Positions 52,822 through 61,592 of a stretch of 64,000 nucleotides of DNA are shown piece by piece (within the stretch, counting starts at the first letter, position 1; every line of letters begins with the position of its first letter). Made by a program: the position numbers and the translations under genes. The stretch spans positions 1-64,000 of the forward strand of contig JAFSQI010000127.1 in assembly GCA_017446685.1 (NCBI GenBank), in the 5' to 3' direction. The notes beneath the pieces were generated by a model, which saw nothing but the letters and a program-made list of their open reading frames with translations, did no database searches and had not been told where the DNA came from. Source of the DNA: Butyrivibrio sp. (GTDB taxonomy: Bacteria > Bacillota > Clostridia > Lachnospirales > Lachnospiraceae).

Positions 52822-55812
52822 TTATCTCTTAAGGTTTGTAAGTTCCTCAAGAAGTGTATCAGATACTGTGATAATACGGCTGTTAGCCTGGAATCCACGC
52901 TGCGTAGTGATCATTTCAGTAAACTGAGTGGAAAGATCTACGTTGGACATTTCAAGTACTCCGGTATTCATGTAACCACCATCTGTCGTAATATCCTGAA
53001 TAGTTGCTTCGCCAGAGTTAAGTGTCTGTGAGTAAAGGTTATCACCCTCTTTTGAAAGGCCTGATGCATTAGCAAACTCAGCTGATGCAATCTGTCCAAG
53101 GAGCTTTGTCTGTCCGTTTGAATATGTTGCGTTTACCTGACCGTCAGTTGCTATTGTAATACCGTTCATCTCACCAACCATACGACCTGTGTTAAGAGAC
53201 TTTTTATCACCCTTTACAGCTTTGATAGTTGAAGATCCGCTTGTGTTATAGTTTGTTACAGTAGAGAAATCAAGTGTCATTTGTCCTGCCTTAGCAGCAT
53301 CATCAGCCAGTACAGGCTGGAAACCAAATGACTCAAGTCCCTCTATTTTCTGATTAAATGTAAGATTTACAAGACCGTTTTCATTTCCGTTTGCACTCTT
53401 AAGAGCACCACTTGCAGGGTCAAATTTAAGCTGAATAGTCTGTGTTCCTGTTGTAAGATTCAAACTTCCGTCAGAGTTAAAAGCATAAGTTCCGTCAGTT
53501 CCGTAAGCATCTGCATCCTCATCTGAAATATTGTAAACCTTATAAAGAAGATTCTTAAAAGTACCTGTCGCAGTCTGAAGAAGATCTGAAATATTTCCCT
53601 GAAGCGGAACTTCTTCATATGCCGATGTATCATTGGTTGTAACATATTTAAGCTGTCCGTTTGCCTGAAGCTGAGTAGCATAATCTGTATTAAGGTTAGG
53701 AGTCTGTGTGGCATTGTGATAAATAGTGATTGCACCTGCTGTACTGAATTTTACGAGCAAATTGCTGTTACTTGGAATATCAATATCAAGTTGGAAAACG
53801 TTCTGAAGAAATTCCTGGCTAAGATCTCCAACTGTTCCGTAATCACCTGCAAGTACATATGCAGAACCTGTTGTAGAGTCTTTAAACACAGAATCAGGTG
53901 TATCAACATTGTATGTACTCTCATCTGCAAGATATTCTTTGTAGAAATTTCTGCCACTATATAAAACTCTTGTTGTATCTCTGGTAATTGCCGGTGCACT
54001 CTGATAAAACATTATTACAGATGTACCTGTAAGATCTGTAACTTTAAGATGAGTGAAGCTATTACTGCTTATATATGCGTCTAAAGCAGAAACTGTATTA
54101 TCAGAAATAACATTTGTTGCACTAAGTAAAGCAGCAAGTTCTGTCTTTTGCTCAGTGTTAAGTGAATTATATGTATATACAACATCTTCCAAAAGCTCAG
54201 AAGTTGATGAAGCGGCAATGTTTATTCTTTGAGCAGTTCCTGCTGCCTCAAGAAGTTCATCTGTTGAAGCCGTTGAAGTTGCCGGATAAATCTTTAACTC
54301 TTTTTTGTACTCATCAGTATTGCTCTCTGTATAATCATAGTACATGGTCATACCACTCATAGCACTATCAAGATCTGCCAATGTAGCATATTCGCCTGTA
54401 CCGTCCGATATGAAGCAGTTATTTTCATACTTGGCAAAGCTGGTTGCTGTACCTGAGCCATATTCAAGTCCCGGAAGCTGATAAACAGCAAATACATCAG
54501 ATCCACTGGAATTTGACTTAAAAACATACTTATATGGTGAATTTGATCCCAGATAGTTATACGTTGTCGCATCGTCCGTAAAATTAGTAAATACATTATT
54601 TAATGTTGCCTGTGTACTTGTTGCTATACCAGACATTGAACCTGCCTTACCGGGAACAGCATATCCAATCATGGAACCATCTGTTGCAATGTAATAATCA
54701 CTTGAGTTAGTTGCTGTAAATGAATATGAATGTCCGTCTGCAGATGTAATCTTTTTGTTGTAGTCGGTAGACGGATAGGTGATTGTCATGATACCGTCTT
54801 CAGAAATACTGTAGGTTGAAGTCTTGGAATAACCATACTGTCCACTGTTTACCATAGCATCGGAGATTCCATATGCATCTTCAAGAATACCGCTAAGTGC
54901 TGTCTTACTTGCATTCATCAGACTATAAAGAGTTCCTTCCATCGGAACATTTTCATAAACAGTTGCACCTGCAAGAAGCTTTATATTTGCATAAGATGAT
55001 GAAACTGTAACATCATATGCATCATCTACTGCAATTTCAGAAGTCTCAGTCGTTCCAAAGCTTATTCCATCAAGAAGCTCTTTTCCGATAGTATTACCGT
55101 TTGAATCAATGATATCTGTAAGCTGAATAGAGAAAAGATCTTCTGTTCCTGTATCTTTAAGTACAAATTTTCCTGTGTACAGATAACCTTTATTATCATA
55201 AAACTCAAGAGTTATTGTCTTTCCGTCATCAGATGTAACATTAGTATCGTTATCATCAATATTTCCGCTAAACAGACCTGCTGTTGTAGATGCCGGAGAA
55301 TATGTTGTATTATCAACATTCATAAGCTGAAGATTTGTTAGACCACCATTTTTATTAACAGTAATCTCACCTGTTTCAGGGTCTTCCTGAGCAGCCCAGC
55401 CCATAACAAAATATCCGTTTGCCTGCATTGCAAGATTACCTGCGCCGTCAACATAAAATGAACCGTCTCTTGTAAAAAGATTCTGAATTCCGTTATTTAC
55501 AACAAAGAATGCATCACCGGTAATCATGATATCAAACGGGTTATTTGTAGTCTGTGTAGCACCCTGTGATTCAATTGCAGTTGCAATAGCACCGGATTTT
55601 GTACCAAGACCTATCTGACGTGCATTAATACCACCTTTTGTCTCAGTTGCTCCTGAAGCAGCCTGGGTTGTCTGATACATGGTATCTGTAAAAGTAATTG
55701 ACTGGGATTTAAAAGAAGTTGTATTAACGTTGGCAATATTGTTACCGATAACGTCCATTTTGGTCTGATGTGTCTTAAGTCCTGCAACACCAGAAAACAA
55801 TGATCTCATCAT
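52822..55812 (-). CDS. flgE: Flagellar hook protein FlgE, greatly enlarged
   Basis: 996 residues; the usual length is about 260-550. Conserved ends are clear: N-terminal SLFSGVAGLKTHQTKMDVIGNNIANVNTTSF and C-terminal LEMSNVDLSTQFTEMITTQRGFQANSRIITVSDTLLEELTNLK. Residues from about 170 to 870 are filled with Ser/Thr/Asn/Tyr-rich sequence without Cys, including two similar segments starting NVPMEGTLYSLM and EVPLQGNISDLL, which suggest an internal duplication of surface domains. The ATG at 55812 has GGAGG 10 nt upstream; the next codon is also ATG. Confidence 0.93.
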   Translation of the reverse strand: MMRSLFSGVAGLKTHQTKMDVIGNNIANVNTTSFKSQSITFTDTMYQTTQAASGATETKGGINARQIGLGTKSGAIATAIESQGATQTTNNPFDIMITGDAFFVVNNGIQNLFTRDGSFYVDGAGNLAMQANGYFVMGWAAQEDPETGEITVNKNGGLTNLQLMNVDNTTYSPASTTAGLFSGNIDDNDTNVTSDDGKTITLEFYDNKGYLYTGKFVLKDTGTEDLFSIQLTDIIDSNGNTIGKELLDGISFGTTETSEIAVDDAYDVTVSSSYANIKLLAGATVYENVPMEGTLYSLMNASKTALSGILEDAYGISDAMVNSGQYGYSKTSTYSISEDGIMTITYPSTDYNKKITSADGHSYSFTATNSSDYYIATDGSMIGYAVPGKAGSMSGIATSTQATLNNVFTNFTDDATTYNYLGSNSPYKYVFKSNSSGSDVFAVYQLPGLEYGSGTATSFAKYENNCFISDGTGEYATLADLDSAMSGMTMYYDYTESNTDEYKKELKIYPATSTASTDELLEAAGTAQRINIAASSTSELLEDVVYTYNSLNTEQKTELAALLSATNVISDNTVSALDAYISSNSFTHLKVTDLTGTSVIMFYQSAPAITRDTTRVLYSGRNFYKEYLADESTYNVDTPDSVFKDSTTGSAYVLAGDYGTVGDLSQEFLQNVFQLDIDIPSNSNLLVKFSTAGAITIYHNATQTPNLNTDYATQLQANGQLKYVTTNDTSAYEEVPLQGNISDLLQTATGTFKNLLYKVYNISDEDADAYGTDGTYAFNSDGSLNLTTGTQTIQLKFDPASGALKSANGNENGLVNLTFNQKIEGLESFGFQPVLADDAAKAGQMTLDFSTVTNYNTSGSSTIKAVKGDKKSLNTGRMVGEMNGITIATDGQVNATYSNGQTKLLGQIASAEFANASGLSKEGDNLYSQTLNSGEATIQDITTDGGYMNTGVLEMSNVDLSTQFTEMITTQRGFQANSRIITVSDTLLEELTNLKR

Positions 55813-55929
55813 AAGGCAGTGTCCTCCATCATGAAACAAGTGTAACTTTAATACAGCAGCTTAAATTTCTTTTTTCATAAGCCACTATTTCTCCATATAC
55901 ACTTTAATTTTGGACGGGAGTTTGCAGAT

Positions 55930-55993
55930 GATTCCTTCTATCGGTCGGGAATCCTAGATTTCCTGATGATCATATCTTTTAAAGCTATGATCA
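55930..55993 (-). other. Two hairpins in the flgE upstream leader
   Basis: TGATCATA/TATGATCA (55967-55993, 8 bp) and GATTCC/GGAATC (55930-55953, 6 bp) lie in the 192-nt gap between the upstream gene and flgE. No T-run follows either, so they are more likely mRNA structures than terminators. No match to a known riboswitch was seen. Confidence 0.45.
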
Positions 55994-56004
55994 CTTCGGT
56001 CCAA

Positions 56005-56430
56005 TCAAGCAATAACTGCTCCGTCTATGTTTGTAAAAATGTTACTCTTATTCTCGGTCTGATCCATTGCTGTCACTACTGTTTTGTTAGGAACATTTAC
56101 TATAAAAGCAAGCTGATCCACTAATATAAGCGAATCCTTTATTCCTTTTTCACCGGCTTCTTTTGCACCAACCTCTAGTCTCATCATCTGGTCATCTGAT
56201 AAAACTATATTTCTGTCGCTAAGCCTGTTAGTAGCATGCTTTGAAAATTTTAAATTTTCATCAGCTCTATCTACTATATCGGCATTTTCTGTTACTTTGT
56301 TTAGTATGTGAGCAAAAGAATTTTCACCTGAAGCGGGAGCCTTTAACGCACCCGCCTTAGGTGTCTTTGTATTTAAGTACTGGTCCTGAACCTGACCGAT
56401 GGAAAAGAACTGACGATCATCCATTATCAT
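56005..56430 (-). CDS. Flagellar operon protein of the TIGR02530 family
   Basis: 141 residues from the ATG at 56430 (MIMDDRQFFSI), which has GGAGG 8 nt upstream; earlier in-frame Met codons overlap or precede that site. The conserved part is FSKHATNRLSDRNIVLSDDQMMRLEVGAKEAGEKGIKDSLILVDQLAFIVNVPNKTVVTAMD. This small family stands between flgD and flgE in Firmicutes; its role is unknown but it is always in flagellar operons. Confidence 0.85.
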   Translation of the reverse strand: MIMDDRQFFSIGQVQDQYLNTKTPKAGALKAPASGENSFAHILNKVTENADIVDRADENLKFSKHATNRLSDRNIVLSDDQMMRLEVGAKEAGEKGIKDSLILVDQLAFIVNVPNKTVVTAMDQTENKSNIFTNIDGAVIA

Positions 56431-56466
56431 CCTTATTTCCTCCATCACACTTTCATAACTTGGCAA

Positions 56467-57150
56467 TTACGCTTTTTGGGTTTCAAAGGTTCTGTAATCA
56501 TCGCCTCTGATCTCATCTATCCTTGCAACATACTGCTTCAAAGATGTCACATAATTTGGATCCATCATCTTCTTGGCTTTTTCATCCATTGTATTCATGT
56601 AATAATCATACATGGTATCAATTGTAAGACCGTGCTCCTCTTCTGTTACAAAGTCAATGCTCTTAGGAAGCTTGTCTATTGCCTGCTGGAAGTCCTCAAC
56701 AACCTTCTGGGCATCTGTGTAATCAGCGTCATAAACTTCAGTTACATTGTCAATATCGTATTTAGTTCCATTTATAGTCAGATATGCCTTATTTCCACTA
56801 TAGGTTACAAAGTCAACCGTTCCAACTGTCTCGGAAGTCTTTCCGGTGTCTGTATTAGTCTGAGAAATCTTGACTGTCTTACCTACAAGCTCAGATGCTC
56901 TTGAAAGAGACATAGAGTTTGCCATATTATTCAGCTGCTCAACCTGTGTAAATGTAGCATATTGAGAAATATATTCAGTATTGGATGTAGGCTCCATGGG
57001 ATCCTGATATTTCATCTGTGCAACAAGGATCTTAAGAAAAGAATCTTTATCATATCCCTTTGGAGTTTCATTGGTAGATTTAGTCTTATCTGTAAGATTA
57101 GTAACTTCGCCATTTTGTACAATTGCACTTACTGAATTTGTATCTGCCAT
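56467..57150 (-). CDS. flgD: Flagellar hook-capping protein FlgD
   Basis: 227 residues. The conserved N-terminal region DKDSFLKILVAQMKYQDPMEPTSNTEYISQYATFTQVEQLNNM and the GKTVKI segment identify FlgD, the scaffold on which hook subunits assemble. The C-terminal part is helical and charged. It stands between fliK and the TIGR02530-family gene. Confidence 0.94.
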   Translation of the reverse strand: MADTNSVSAIVQNGEVTNLTDKTKSTNETPKGYDKDSFLKILVAQMKYQDPMEPTSNTEYISQYATFTQVEQLNNMANSMSLSRASELVGKTVKISQTNTDTGKTSETVGTVDFVTYSGNKAYLTINGTKYDIDNVTEVYDADYTDAQKVVEDFQQAIDKLPKSIDFVTEEEHGLTIDTMYDYYMNTMDEKAKKMMDPNYVTSLKQYVARIDEIRGDDYRTFETQKA

Positions 57151-57232
57151 AGCTTTATCCTTCCTATATATCGGAAACGAATAAATCTTTTAATCTATCC
57201 GTTTCCGGCAATATTTATAAGCACTTATCAAC

Positions 57233-58690
57233 TTACGCACTAAAGTCCACAGTATTTCCATTTAGTTCCATCATTTTTGCACTTAGCTGTTCTTCCTCAG
57301 ACATCTCTTCCATGATTTCTTCATCGATTTCAGAAAGGTTAATTCTTCTTAAGGATTTTCTGCCTTTTCCGGCTTCCTCACGAGCTTCATTTTGTCCGCC
57401 TTCCTGCTGAAGATTTTGTTCAAAAGCATGAGATGCAACAGTAACTTCGATGGATGTTACCTTTATCCCCTGCTCATCAAACTTTTGCTGAAGAGTCATC
57501 ATCTGAGTCTCAACTGCCTCTTTTACAATCTCATTCTGGGCAGTAAACTTTGCAATTATTCCACCATCTTTAGAGCTGGATAAAAGAATATTTACATTTC
57601 CAAGACTTGCAGGGTGTAATTGAAGCTCTATCTGTGTTTCTTCTTCACCGGCTGTAATAGTGATTTTCTCTGTAATCTGCCTTATAATATTTTCCATTTG
57701 CGCCCTGTCGGTATACGATACTGTTTCTGATGGAGCATTTACAGCTGCATCTGCTATATTCTGCGCAATTTGGTTAAAAAGATTAGCCTGGGGATTATTT
57801 TGTCCAAATGAGCCTTCTTTATTATCACCGGTAAAAGATTTGGGCTGTGGTTTTTCAACCGGCATTTCTTCTACATCAGGAATTTCTTCTACTGTTTCAT
57901 TGACTTTAGATTGTTCATTAGACAGGATTTGTTTGTTCTGAATTGGAATCTCATCTACTTTAACAAATACTTCCGGTTCTTTTTCCGTTATTTTTTCAAT
58001 ATTTTCGGTAAAAGAATCTTTAAATTCTGAAATAGCTGTTTCAAGTTCGTCTTCAGATAAGTTAAGCTCATTCATAAGCTCACTTCTCATATCATCCGCA
58101 TCCTTCAAGAGGTCCTGCAATAAATCATATGAATCTGAATCAGTAACAAGAAGTGCCATACCGTCCTGTCCTATAACAGCTGTTACAACATCCTGTAAAT
58201 TCTGTGGTGTAAGAACATCAATAAGTCCCATTCCCAAGTTCTGCATTGCCAACATGATTTCGTCTTCTGAAACATCAAGTTTTTCAGAAATTTCGGAAAT
58301 CAGTTCTTTCGCTGCCTCTTCAAAAGCCTGTGATGTTTCTTCATCAATTTCAGTTTCAACTGCTGTAACACTACTGTCTGAACCCTTTTCAAAAGAATCA
58401 GTTTTTAGCTCTTTATCTGTTGGTTCATTTTTTTCAACAGGCTCATTCTTTGTTCTTACTACATCTTTTTTTACATCACTGGTCTTTGTTGCTTCCTTGG
58501 TGGTGTTATCAGTCGTTTTTCCTTCTTTTTGTGTCGCTCCGGAGAACTGATTAAGAATATTATCAAAACCGTTAGAAGTCTTTGACGCTGCTGTTTTTAA
58601 TGAAGAGCCCATACCGTCAGTTCTTTTTACATTGGGATTAGTAACAAACGCAAACTGTTGACTGACAGAATTAGAAGTTTTATTTATCAA
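57233..58690 (-). CDS. fliK: Flagellar hook-length control protein FliK
   Basis: 485 residues. The N-terminal two thirds are low-complexity and Glu/Thr/Ser-rich, as expected of the extended ruler part. The C-terminal Flg_hook domain (about 340-440) contains ELQLHPASLGNVNILLSSSKDGGIIAKFTAQNEIVKEAVETQM, the core that contacts FlhB. It determines hook length and triggers the export switch. A sigma-D-type promoter lies about 60 nt upstream. Confidence 0.92.
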   Translation of the reverse strand: MINKTSNSVSQQFAFVTNPNVKRTDGMGSSLKTAASKTSNGFDNILNQFSGATQKEGKTTDNTTKEATKTSDVKKDVVRTKNEPVEKNEPTDKELKTDSFEKGSDSSVTAVETEIDEETSQAFEEAAKELISEISEKLDVSEDEIMLAMQNLGMGLIDVLTPQNLQDVVTAVIGQDGMALLVTDSDSYDLLQDLLKDADDMRSELMNELNLSEDELETAISEFKDSFTENIEKITEKEPEVFVKVDEIPIQNKQILSNEQSKVNETVEEIPDVEEMPVEKPQPKSFTGDNKEGSFGQNNPQANLFNQIAQNIADAAVNAPSETVSYTDRAQMENIIRQITEKITITAGEEETQIELQLHPASLGNVNILLSSSKDGGIIAKFTAQNEIVKEAVETQMMTLQQKFDEQGIKVTSIEVTVASHAFEQNLQQEGGQNEAREEAGKGRKSLRRINLSEIDEEIMEEMSEEEQLSAKMMELNGNTVDFSA

Positions 58691-58748
58691 ATCACTTCCT
58701 CCTTCCTTTCATTTTTTTATTTATCAAGGTACATAATTCTCGATTAGT

Positions 58749-58775
58749 ATATCGACATAAGTTTTAAAATAATTA
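58749..58775 (-). promoter_or_regulatory. Sigma-D promoter upstream of fliK
   Basis: Minus strand TAAT (58772-58775), 15-nt spacer, GTCGATAT (58749-58756), close to the B. subtilis sigma-D consensus TAAA-N15-GCCGATAT. It lies just after the flagellinolysin stop codon, so fliK and the following genes can be transcribed separately. Confidence 0.65.
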
Positions 58776-58789
58776 GGAATTATTTAATA

Positions 58790-60688
58790 TTATTTAAGTA
58801 GTGCCATGACACCTTCATTTGTCATATTAGCCTGCGCAAGCATAGCCTGTCCTGCCTGTGCAAGAACATTATCATTAGAAAACTTCACTATTTCAGCAGC
58901 CATGTCAGTATCACGTATAAGTGATTCTGATGCTGTAGTATTTTCCACTACATTATCCTGATTTTTTACGGTATGCTCTAATCTATTTTGAAGTGCGCCG
59001 TAATAACTTCTGATCTTGCTGATATTTGTTGCAGCTATCTTTACAACATCAAGAGTATTTCTTGATGAAATAGCTGTTTTAGTATCAAAACCTGCGCTAT
59101 TGGTAATCTGTTGCACGGATACTGAGTATCTAAGGAGAGGTATCCTGTCTTCATTTGTATTATCCGCTCCAACCTGTAAATAGAGAAGTGCGGCAGCATT
59201 TGTTCCTCCGCCTGATGGAATATTATCAAAACTATATCCACTTCCAAAAGCATTAGCATACTTAGTATTATCTGTAAGCACTTGATAATTTGTGGTTGTC
59301 GAGCCAGCAACATTTCCAAACAAATCCTCTTCAGAATCGCTCAAATTACCAAATATAGATCCCGCTCCGTTTGATCCTCCTGCCTGCAAAATCATTTTAA
59401 CTGCCGCAAGTGTAGTAGCATCTCCTGTAGTAAAGCCATTCTCAAAATCTGCAAGAGAAGTATACTGTGTTATATTATCTGAAATTGCATCACTAAACGT
59501 TTTACCATTTGCAACATCTGTCATTATCTTGTCAAGTCCTGATCTGATGCTTGCAGAACTAACTGTGCCTGCTCCTGATGCAAGATGACCAAGAACCATA
59601 GTTGCCATATACCCTGCTCCATAAGGCATTGATTTTAATTTACTCATATAACCTGTTATCTGAGCATCTGAAGAGTTTTGATCAATACTGTGTGATACCC
59701 ATCCATTGTCACCACTTGATGTCTGAGCTGCACCCTCAATAAACCAATCCGGAAATCCTCCAAGCATACCTGAGGTAAGAGTATCATCCATAATAATATG
59801 CGTCATTTCATGAGCTATCGTAGCTGCTAAATCCGCCTTCTGAGCAGCACTCATAGAAGAATAAGCATTGACAGGATAATCTGATGTATCAACCTTCATG
59901 GTATAACTCATAGTTGTTGATGTTGAATTTGATTGTATCTGCATAGCAGCATATGCCAACGTGCCGCTCTTACCATCAATATTTCCCAGCTCCAAACCAA
60001 TTTTTATATCATCCGATGAAGCAGCACTAAAAAGGCTTGGTAAATTACTCGCCAGATTACTTACAGCACTTGCAGCAGCCTGTTGTACAAACTTTGCAAA
60101 ATCTGTATCCTTTGTTGAGGTATTTTCCGTTCCTACAGCCTGTGATTCAGTTACTGAACCAACCTTTCCTTCTGAACCGATAAAAGGTGTCAGAATTTCA
60201 ATTGTATTCCCTCCGGGCACAGTAATTATAATTGAGCCATTATTTGATATAAAATTATTATTTGGATTTAAGCCACCATCAAATATAGGAATTTCATTGA
60301 ACCTTGTTGTAGAATGAATTTTATCTATTTCTTCTGATATTTTCTGTACTTCAGCATCAATATATTCTCTGTCAGAATCTGTAAGTGTGTCAGTAGCAGC
60401 CTTTACTGCCAGCTCCTTGACTCTTTCTAACATGTCATCGACTTCATTCAAAGAGCCATCCGCAATCTGACACCAGGAAATACCATCCTGAGCATTTCTT
60501 GTTCCTTGACTCAGGCCTTTTATCTGCCTTCTCATTTTTTCAGATATTGCCAGTCCCGCGGCATCATCTGCTGCTCTGTTAATTCTATAACCTGATGAAA
60601 GCTTCTCAGAAGATTTAGCTTTTTCACCTAAAGTAATATTTAATTGCCTATTGGCATTCATTCCAGATATATTATGCTGTATTACCAT
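58790..60688 (-). CDS. Flagellinolysin: flagellin with a central zinc metalloprotease domain
   Basis: 632 residues; ordinary flagellins are about 270-500. Residues 1-140 (D0/D1, [45 protein letters not shown]) and 535-632 (SESLIRDTDMAAEIVKFSNDNVLAQAGQAMLAQAN) are standard flagellin. The hypervariable middle (about 190-500) carries HEMTH (His293, Glu294, His297) and Glu318 in WFIEG, the Zn ligands and catalytic Glu of a gluzincin, about 21 residues apart as in flagellinolysins. The filament should thus display protease subunits outside the cell. GGGATG precedes the ATG. The gene lies in a short cassette with its own sigma-D-type promoter. The substrate cannot be predicted. Confidence 0.9.
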   Translation of the reverse strand: MVIQHNISGMNANRQLNITLGEKAKSSEKLSSGYRINRAADDAAGLAISEKMRRQIKGLSQGTRNAQDGISWCQIADGSLNEVDDMLERVKELAVKAATDTLTDSDREYIDAEVQKISEEIDKIHSTTRFNEIPIFDGGLNPNNNFISNNGSIIITVPGGNTIEILTPFIGSEGKVGSVTESQAVGTENTSTKDTDFAKFVQQAAASAVSNLASNLPSLFSAASSDDIKIGLELGNIDGKSGTLAYAAMQIQSNSTSTTMSYTMKVDTSDYPVNAYSSMSAAQKADLAATIAHEMTHIIMDDTLTSGMLGGFPDWFIEGAAQTSSGDNGWVSHSIDQNSSDAQITGYMSKLKSMPYGAGYMATMVLGHLASGAGTVSSASIRSGLDKIMTDVANGKTFSDAISDNITQYTSLADFENGFTTGDATTLAAVKMILQAGGSNGAGSIFGNLSDSEEDLFGNVAGSTTTNYQVLTDNTKYANAFGSGYSFDNIPSGGGTNAAALLYLQVGADNTNEDRIPLLRYSVSVQQITNSAGFDTKTAISSRNTLDVVKIAATNISKIRSYYGALQNRLEHTVKNQDNVVENTTASESLIRDTDMAAEIVKFSNDNVLAQAGQAMLAQANMTNEGVMALLK

Positions 60689-60712
60689 AAATCATCCCTA
60701 TTTATCTTACTT

Positions 60713-61111
60713 TTAATCCCAATTACCCATTTTCTGTATCTTCAAAGCATTTTTACACTTAGGGCAAAATAAAGCCTTCTTTCCACTAATAACTTCTTCA
60801 TTATCTTCTATTTTGGGAATCGTGCTGCATTTGCACCTTGAAATGACACTAACTACATTTTTATTTCCATCAGTAATAGAAAAAACAGCTACTGAAGTAA
60901 TCTTTTTACATGTGTTACAGCTTGTAAGATTCTTTGTAACATTCCACTCTTTTCCGGGATTATCTGACACTAATTTTTTTATCTCTTTTTGGGATACATC
61001 ATCAAACTGACTTAATACATCTTCAAGCTTATTAAAGCTAATACCAGCCCCTATATATACGTCCTCCTGATATCCGCATTTTGAACAATTAACATTTAAT
61101 AAAATCCCCAT
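60713..61111 (-). CDS. Multi-cysteine (zinc-ribbon-like) protein upstream of flagellinolysin
   Basis: 132 residues. Four Cys pairs are seen: Cys9/12 (CSKC), 65/68 (CNTC), 93/95 (CKC) and 116/119 (CPKC), consistent with two zinc ribbons. No signal peptide or membrane segment, so it is cytoplasmic. GGGG lies 5 nt before the ATG. It is between the flagellin remnant and flagellinolysin, only 24 nt before the latter, and is probably cotranscribed. I recognise no family; a regulator or chaperone of the metallo-flagellin is a guess from position. Confidence 0.65.
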   Translation of the reverse strand: MGILLNVNCSKCGYQEDVYIGAGISFNKLEDVLSQFDDVSQKEIKKLVSDNPGKEWNVTKNLTSCNTCKKITSVAVFSITDGNKNVVSVISRCKCSTIPKIEDNEEVISGKKALFCPKCKNALKIQKMGNWD

Positions 61112-61209
61112 TTTTCCCCTTTCTCAGTAACCTGGCTTATCCTCTAACTGCTAAAATGATATTTTTCTTGAAAAATACATGATCAATGATTTAAACCACG
61201 GATATCTCG

Positions 61210-61368
61210 TCAAAATTTTTCCGAGATAGCAAGACCAGCTGCATCATCTGCAGCACGATTGATTTTATAACCTGATGATAATTTTTCTGACGACTTAGCC
61301 TGACGCTTAACAACGATTCCCAGCTGTCTATTAGAATTATATGAAGATAGATTATGCTTAATAATCAT
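61210..61368 (-). pseudogene. Truncated flagellin N-terminal fragment (52 residues)
   Basis: [19 protein letters not shown], then [19 protein letters not shown] and [10 protein letters not shown], followed by TGA. It is nearly the same as residues 1-51 of the flagellinolysin, then stops exactly where D0 passes into D1. No further flagellin sequence is found in any frame after the stop. A hairpin ATCTCG/CGAGAT (61204-61227) sits at the break. The start at 61368 has GGGGA 8 nt upstream, and a sigma-D-type promoter is 60 nt away, so the fragment is probably transcribed and translated. It may be a decayed flagellin, or a functional short ORF or recombination donor. Confidence 0.8.
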
Positions 61369-61427
61369 ACATGAATTCCCCATTTTCTTTATGCATCCAT
61401 GCATGATTAAATAATCCTTTATAAAAT

Positions 61428-61454
61428 ATATCGGTATTATTTGTAATTATATTA
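61428..61454 (-). promoter_or_regulatory. Sigma-D promoter of the flagellin cassette
   Basis: Minus strand TAAT (61451-61454), 15-nt spacer, ACCGATAT (61428-61435), close to the sigma-D consensus. It lies after the terminator of the preceding gene and before the flagellin remnant. Confidence 0.75.
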
Positions 61455-61512
61455 CAATCAAAATACTATTTTTAAAATAAAATTTATTCGTAATATTGGT
61501 AATGTATTTTGA

Positions 61513-61553
61513 GCAAAAAAAGTGAATGTACTGTCAAAAACAATACATTCACT
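61513..61553 (-). terminator. Terminator after the MotE-like gene
   Basis: AGTGAATGTA / TACATTCACT, a 10-bp stem with a 13-nt loop, followed on the minus strand by TTTTTT. It separates the early flagellar genes from the flagellin cassette. Confidence 0.92.
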
Positions 61554-61592
61554 ACTATATTACTAAAATTTTAACATACTACTAACAGTACC

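Noticed and set aside
55840-56004. c-di-GMP riboswitch before flgE
   Set aside because: The conserved GEMM core sequences and tetraloop/receptor were not found, only plain hairpins.
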